Part shown: positions 10,010 through 14,010 of the stretch, piece after piece
Layout of the letters: each line of letters begins with the position of its first letter
How positions within the stretch are numbered: position 1 is the first letter of the stretch
Source: Haplosporangium gracile
Taxonomy: Eukaryota > Mortierellomycota > Mortierellomycetes > Mortierellales > Mortierellaceae
DNA length: 14,010 nucleotides
Direction: 5' to 3'
Assembly (NCBI GenBank): GCA_015499985.1
Contig: JAAAUF010001018.1
Location: 1-14,010 of the forward strand
Translations under genes and position numbers: made by a program
The notes under the pieces: generated by a model
What the model saw: only the letters and a program-made list of their open reading frames with translations
The model's database searches: none
Told to the model about the DNA's origin: nothing

Positions 10010-10017
10010 TATTTATA
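10010..10017 (-). promoter_or_regulatory. TATA box of the HAD gene
   Basis: TATAAATA reads on the minus strand 123 to 130 nt upstream of the HAD start codon, a perfect TATA consensus. CCAAT sequences on the plus strand lie further upstream (near 10102 and 10182). The 340-bp spacer 9888-10227 therefore holds both the PDI 3' end and the HAD promoter. Confidence 0.5.
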
Positions 10018-10227
10018 CACAGTCGTGCACCCCTTTCGCCCAAAAGGACAAGCAAGTTCAACACGGGCAACAATGCTCCTCATTCATATATTCAACATTA
10101 CCAATGGGATGACGCGAGATTGAGCTTGCATATTATTTAATCCTCAAAAAAAGTATTGTGCTATGTTACAAGGTTGGGTCCGCCAATGTGGAATAAAAGA
10201 GTGTACTAGAAAAGAGAGGGAACGTAT

Positions 10228-12160
10228 TTACAGCTCATCGTGCTCAATGTCATCGGCCACGACGGGCTTCTCTTCAGAAGCCTTGACCTCAAACTTGTTG
10301 ACAGCGTTCTCCTTAAGGAACTCAATGAAATCCTCCTTGGAGCGGTTGCCGTTGTAGTCAACGTACTCATCAACAGCGGCACCGGCCTTGTGGAGCTTGA
10401 TGGTAGGGAAGCCCTGGATACCGAAGGGGACGGACGAGGGAAGGTCGTTAGCAGTGGCATCGAGCTTGGCAAAGACAATGTTGGATCCTGCGTAGGCCTG
10501 TCCGAGTTCCTCGTAGATGGGGGCCAAGTTCTTGCAGTGGCCGCACCAGGGGGCGTAGAACTCGATCAAAACATCCTTGTCCTTGTTGTTCTCGACAATC
10601 TCGGCGTAGGTGGTGGCGACAACGACCTTGACGGGGCCGTCGTTAGACTCGGGGACAGCCTCGGACTTGACCGAAGGCTCGACAGTACCGGCCAAGACAT
10701 CCTCAGTCAACTTCTGCATCTTCTCGACAGTGAGCTCACCCTCCTGGTCCAAGGGGAACTTGGCGCCAGTGACGACGTTCTGGATACCGAAAGCGGGCCA
10801 CTGCTCCTTCAAGTTGATGTTGGCGGCGTGGGCGCCGAACTTGGAGGCGTCAATGTAGGCAAAGTTCATCTTGCCCTTCAAGGTCTTGGCGATGGCCTCA
10901 ATCTCGGCACTGTACTGAGTGCGCTGCTCGGGAGTGGCAAAGAAGAGGTAAGCGAGGGGAAGACCCGAATCCATGTAGCGGGCATAGTTGTTGGGTCCGA
11001 TCTCATCCATGGTGGGGACGCTGTTCTCCTTGATGAACTCGACCAAGGACTCGGCATCGAAGGTACCGTCCAAGACGTTCTTGCCCTCATCGAACTGCTT
11101 GTAAAGAACAACTCCGGATCCGGAGGGGACCTCGTCGCTGGACTCGATGACACCAAAGACATAGTCGTCACGGTAGATCTTGGCGATGCGCTCGAGCTCC
11201 TCGCGTCTCTCATCGCCCTTGGGGAAGACACCGACGATGACAACCTTGTCAGACTTGGAGAAGGCCTCGAGGGTCTCGGCGGTGACATCGGAGACTGGGG
11301 GGAGGTTCTGCTTCTTGAGGTAAGAGACGATGGCATCGGCCTTGCGGGCGCCCTGGTAGTCGCTGGGGGTTCCCTCTCTGTTTCAAGGAAAAAAGAATAA
11401 AGGGATAAAGGAAAACTGTCAGCTACTTGAGACAATCAACTCGACCCCTGAAAATATAACATTGGATTGATTTTCAACCAGGCGAACCACACAACAAAGC
11501 TACTCCTGCTTGTGTGAGAAAAAAAAACAAAAAAGCGAAGAGAACTCCTGTTGCTATTGACTGACTGCTTCTTTGATGGTGAGCCTTGTGTGTACTAGCT
11601 ACCATCTCCTTCTAAGGACGAGAGTTCTTACCTGAAGACCTTCAGGGTGGGGTAGCCCTGGATACCCTGCTCCTGGCAAAGATCGGTCTCGACAGTGCAA
11701 TCGACCTTGGCAATTGGGATGCTGTGCTCCTTGAGCTGAGTGGCAGCAATCTCGTACTCAGGGGCTATTGTTTATTCATTTCAGATAGGTATTGTGTTTG
11801 TTAATAAAGGTTGATTGACTTCACAGGCTTGCTTATAGCTCTCTTTTATGTTCACCATCAGCTTCTTGCGTTCTGATGAACAAAACGCACAGTTGTAATG
11901 ACTTTTTTTTATCCTGCACAGTCAGATTGTCGATATCCTAAAGCAACAAGGATCTACAAAAGAAAGAGAAGTAACATACCAAGGGCCTTGCAGTGTCCGC
12001 ACCAGGGGGCAAAGAACTCGACGAGCATGAGCTTCTCGTCACCGACGGAAGCGGCAAAGTTCTTGGCGGTGAGGTCGAGAACGTCAGACTCGGCACGGAC
12101 ACCGGCCATCAAGGTGGTGGCGGCGAGACCGACGAGGGTGATAGCAGAGGAGATACGCAT
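10228..12160 (-). CDS. Protein disulfide isomerase, ER lumen, HDEL-terminated
   Basis: Exons 12160-11980, 11764-11632 and 11377-10228 (introns phase 1 and 2) encode 487 residues, the usual length for PDI. A signal peptide (about 1-23, [20 protein letters not shown] then VRA) leads to thioredoxin domain a, with active site WCGHC at 53-57, non-catalytic Cys83/Cys90 matching the yeast Pdi1 C90-C97 pair, and cis-Pro99 in GYPT. Non-catalytic b and b' domains fill about 115-340. Domain a' has WCGHC at 382-386 and cis-Pro429 in GFPT. The C-terminus ends in HDEL, the ER retrieval signal. PDI forms, breaks and reshuffles disulfides in secretory proteins. The first ATG of the merged frame lies further upstream, but the Met at 12160 is the one directly before the signal peptide, so I chose it. 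Codon use is strongly biased to C/G third positions, suggesting high expression. Confidence 0.97.
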
Positions 12161-12330
12161 GTTTGTATGTGGAGTTGTGGTATGAAGGGTGAGGAGGAGA
12201 TGAAGGATGGAGGAGATGAAGAAGAACAAAAAAAATAAAAAGCAGGGAAGTGTGCGTATTAATATTCACACAGGGGCATGAACACGTACACTACAAGAAA
12301 GTGTTCTGTGGCAACGTCGATCTCACGTAC

Positions 12331-12406
12331 ATATAGCCTATTTCTAATAATTTCTAATATCTAGAGCTCATTTCCCTGTGGTCCAGCGTTGTCGACCTCT
12401 CATTGG
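12331..12406 (-). promoter_or_regulatory. Possible PDI promoter elements
   Basis: On the minus strand a CCAAT box (12406-12402) lies about 245 nt and a weak TATAT (12335-12331) about 173 nt upstream of the PDI start codon. PDI genes are commonly induced by the unfolded protein response, but I found no full ERSE or yeast UPRE: the sequence nine bases after the CCAAT is ACAAC, not CCACG. Confidence 0.35.
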
Positions 12407-13114
12407 CCAGCTGCACGGCGAAACTAAGGGAAACCTTCCAATTCTCCCGTCCTGTGCGCTGGCACTTCGTTTGTGGAACCACTTCCTTCATTGGAAGAAC
12501 AAACGAGCATTCCCCTCCCCCACCCCTTGTGTTTGTTGTGTACTGCACCCCTCCCCACACCCTCTCTCTCTTTCACATACACTCTCCCGCCGCACACATA
12601 CCCGCTGTTTTTTCTACTCTAGATTAGTCAACATGATTTGCCATAGACAATATGGTTGGATAGTAACGGAGGGAACTTTTTCTCCTTTCCTCGCTCGTAT
12701 TCTCCTCTTCCTGTCGCTGTTGTTTCTTTTTTTTGGCTTTTCTGTCCCAGTCTTCGCCTCTTTGAAAAAGGACAAGCAAGCGTGCGAGAAAAGGCGGCAA
12801 TACCACCCAGAAGCAATCATTTGTCACATTCCTGTGTGTGTGCGTGATTGATCAATTTAGGAAGGTGGATTGGATTGGTTCCTGATCTACTGATCATAAA
12901 AAAAACTTTATTTCTTCATCCTGATTCTACAAATATTGAAAGCGGAGGCGCATTTATCTTCACCGTTGATATTCAAAAAAAAAAAAGAACGGGTGGCGTC
13001 AATAGCGATCATTAGACAGACCGTTGGATCTTTGTCCCATGCCCATTAATTGATTTAAAAATAAAGATAATAAATTAGCGTGGATCAGCAACTCTTTGTT
13101 ATTCCTGTTGTGTG

Positions 13115-13150
13115 TTGTCCTTGTCCTTGTCCTTGTCGTTGTCGTTGTCG
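13115..13150. repeat. Hexanucleotide tandem array
   Basis: Six uninterrupted hexamers: three TTGTCC followed by three TTGTCG. It is not in any supported reading frame. Confidence 0.85.
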
Positions 13151-13332
13151 TGCTCTCTCATCGTTCCTTAATCGTGTACAGCGCCTTCAACTATCCTTGA
13201 ACATTTTTTTTTTTTTTTGAATGTTGTGTACAATTCCACAGAAATAGAAAATACTTTAAAAATTAGCCTTTGAAAAATAACTCTCCCTTCTCCAGATCTT
13301 AATAACAGCCAGCATGGTACTCATATTTCTAA

Positions 13333-13348
13333 TACATGTATACATGTA
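13333..13348. repeat. Tandem palindrome TACATGTA x2
   Basis: The 8-bp palindrome TACATGTA is repeated head to tail, giving a 16-bp perfect palindrome. It could be chance, a cruciform-prone site, or a binding site for a dimeric factor. Confidence 0.6.
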
Positions 13349-13505
13349 GAGAAGATATACTTCTTCCTCCTCTCCTTCTCGGAACCTTACCATGGCGTCG
13401 TCCTTTGAGAAAAAAAATGAATACACGTCAGACTCAATTTTCGATTTTTCCTCGCATCAAATACCAATCATCCCACAGTAGGCTAGCATAGCAGCTATAA
13501 AAAAA

Positions 13506-14010
13506 TCAAAACAATATGAAGAAAGAAAAAAGGGGTTTCTTTATCTGGAGAGAGAGAGAGAAAAGACGACAGCTACGCTTGAGGAAGGAGACAATGGCGC
13601 CTGTCTTGAGGTCACCATAATAGACTCGAGATTGATCACTCCTATCGACAGAACAAAAAAAAAGGAAAGCATAGCCAAGTCAAAATGCACGAAAAGGACG
13701 CGTGCTTTGTAAAACATCGCACACGCACTCACACACGGCTAATGTATAACAAAAAAAAGCTATTACCTGTAGACCTTAAGAGTAGAGTACGCCTCAACAC
13801 TCTGGGCATCACAAAGAGCATCCTCAACAACACAGTCAACTTTTACCAAAACCGCTCCCGATGACAACGTCCTCAACCTCGCCGCTGCCATCTCGTACTC
13901 AGGAGCTTACATATGCATTGACACGCATCAAAAAAAGCAACAATTTACATTCAGTGCTTGTTTTTCTCTATTGAACTAACTCAGCAAGACAGCAAGAGAA
14001 AACAAAGGGG
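13506..14010 (-). CDS. Partial, diverged protein disulfide isomerase paralogue (5' end outside window)
   Basis: Two exons are visible. Exon 13905-13767 (acceptor AAG, donor GTAATA) encodes PEYEMAAARLR through TLKVY, and exon 13641 onward (acceptor TAG) encodes SDQSRVYYGDLKTGAIVSF then LKR. Both align with exons 2 and 3 of the PDI gene in this window, with the same intron phases (1 and 2) and the conserved VDC-x6-C pair, so this is a paralogue. The exon carrying the CXXC active site would lie beyond 14010. Oddities: the PDI segment GIQGYPT is SVEAYST here, replacing the cis-proline by serine. PDI similarity ends at LKR (about 13572), after which the frame runs through CT-repeat DNA to a TGA at 13508-13506. 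No b, b' or a' domain follows. It may be a short secreted thioredoxin-fold protein, or a decaying copy. The 3' end is uncertain. Confidence 0.68.

Larger units (their letters stand above)
12407..13505. other. Spacer between the two PDI-type genes, no gene supported
   Basis: About 1.1 kb. The left part (12407-12851) carries a 157-codon plus-strand frame of low-complexity Pro/Ser/Leu/Phe composition that overlaps the PDI promoter region and shows no family motif. The rest is AT-rich with A and T runs, a hexamer array (13115-13150) and a palindromic duplication (13333-13348). The 3' end of the partial PDI paralogue may extend into its right side. Confidence 0.45.

Noticed and set aside
10240..11400. 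A 386-codon plus-strand open frame rich in Leu, Gly, Val and Asp
   Set aside because: It is exactly antisense to PDI exon 3 and explained by PDI's strong C/G third-position bias, which removes stop codons on the other strand. The PDI reading has full domain, active-site and HDEL support.
12380..12406. Possible ER-stress element near the PDI promoter (CCAAT, and CAGCGT on the plus strand)
   Set aside because: The CCAAT is not followed by CCACG at nine bases, and the CAGCGT lacks the final G of the yeast UPRE. Only a bare CCAAT box is supportable.
12378..12851. A 157-codon plus-strand open frame
   Set aside because: Composition follows pyrimidine-rich DNA (Pro, Ser, Leu, Phe runs), it has no family motif, and it overlaps the PDI promoter region. 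Chance frame is the simplest explanation.
1..14010. CRISPR arrays, bacterial operons, phage or defence systems
   Set aside because: No regularly spaced repeats with unique spacers, and all clear genes are intron-containing fungal genes. The only repeat cluster (1440-1666) mixes orientations and spacings.

Overview
This window is nuclear DNA from a fungus. The genes are interrupted by short GT-AG introns (about 110 to 280 nt), some with CTAAC branch-point-like motifs, and they sit between AT-rich, pyrimidine-rich spacers full of homopolymers and microsatellites. The protein families are fungal: an Msy1/Msy2-type MscS channel, a YKR070W/CECR5-like HAD protein, and an HDEL-terminated protein disulfide isomerase. 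Sequence style suggests an early-diverging lineage such as Mucoromycota, perhaps Mortierella-like, but that placement is inference. No prokaryotic, CRISPR or viral system is visible.

Layout. Bases 40-850 (minus) hold a broken C-terminal fragment of what looks like a non-LTR retrotransposon polyprotein. A tRNA-Ala(CGC) follows at 1272-1344 (plus) with a Pol III terminator, then a 227-bp cluster of inverted and direct 14-mer repeats (1440-1666) that looks like a MITE or repeat remnant. From 1667 to 4269 there is no supportable gene. At 4270-7334 (plus) lies a three-exon gene for an 892-residue MscS-type mechanosensitive channel with a canonical EF-hand. It converges, with 231 bp between stop codons, on an eight-exon minus-strand gene (9887 to 7566) for a 374-residue HAD-superfamily protein with a mitochondrial-type leader. 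Upstream of that, also on the minus strand, is a three-exon gene (12160 to 10228) for a 487-residue ER protein disulfide isomerase. At the right edge (14010 to about 13506, minus) is part of a second, strongly diverged PDI paralogue with the same intron phases, whose first exon lies outside the window.

The genes do not form a pathway. The channel family acts in ER/plasma-membrane calcium and osmotic control, PDI acts in ER oxidative folding, and the HAD protein is probably mitochondrial. The most unusual item is the tandem PDI paralogue: it keeps the non-catalytic cysteine pair but has serine in place of the otherwise near-invariant cis-proline, and it seems to lose all PDI homology soon afterwards. 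I assembled all gene models by reading splice sites and checking phase by hand; each of the three complete genes gives an uninterrupted reading frame across its exons.
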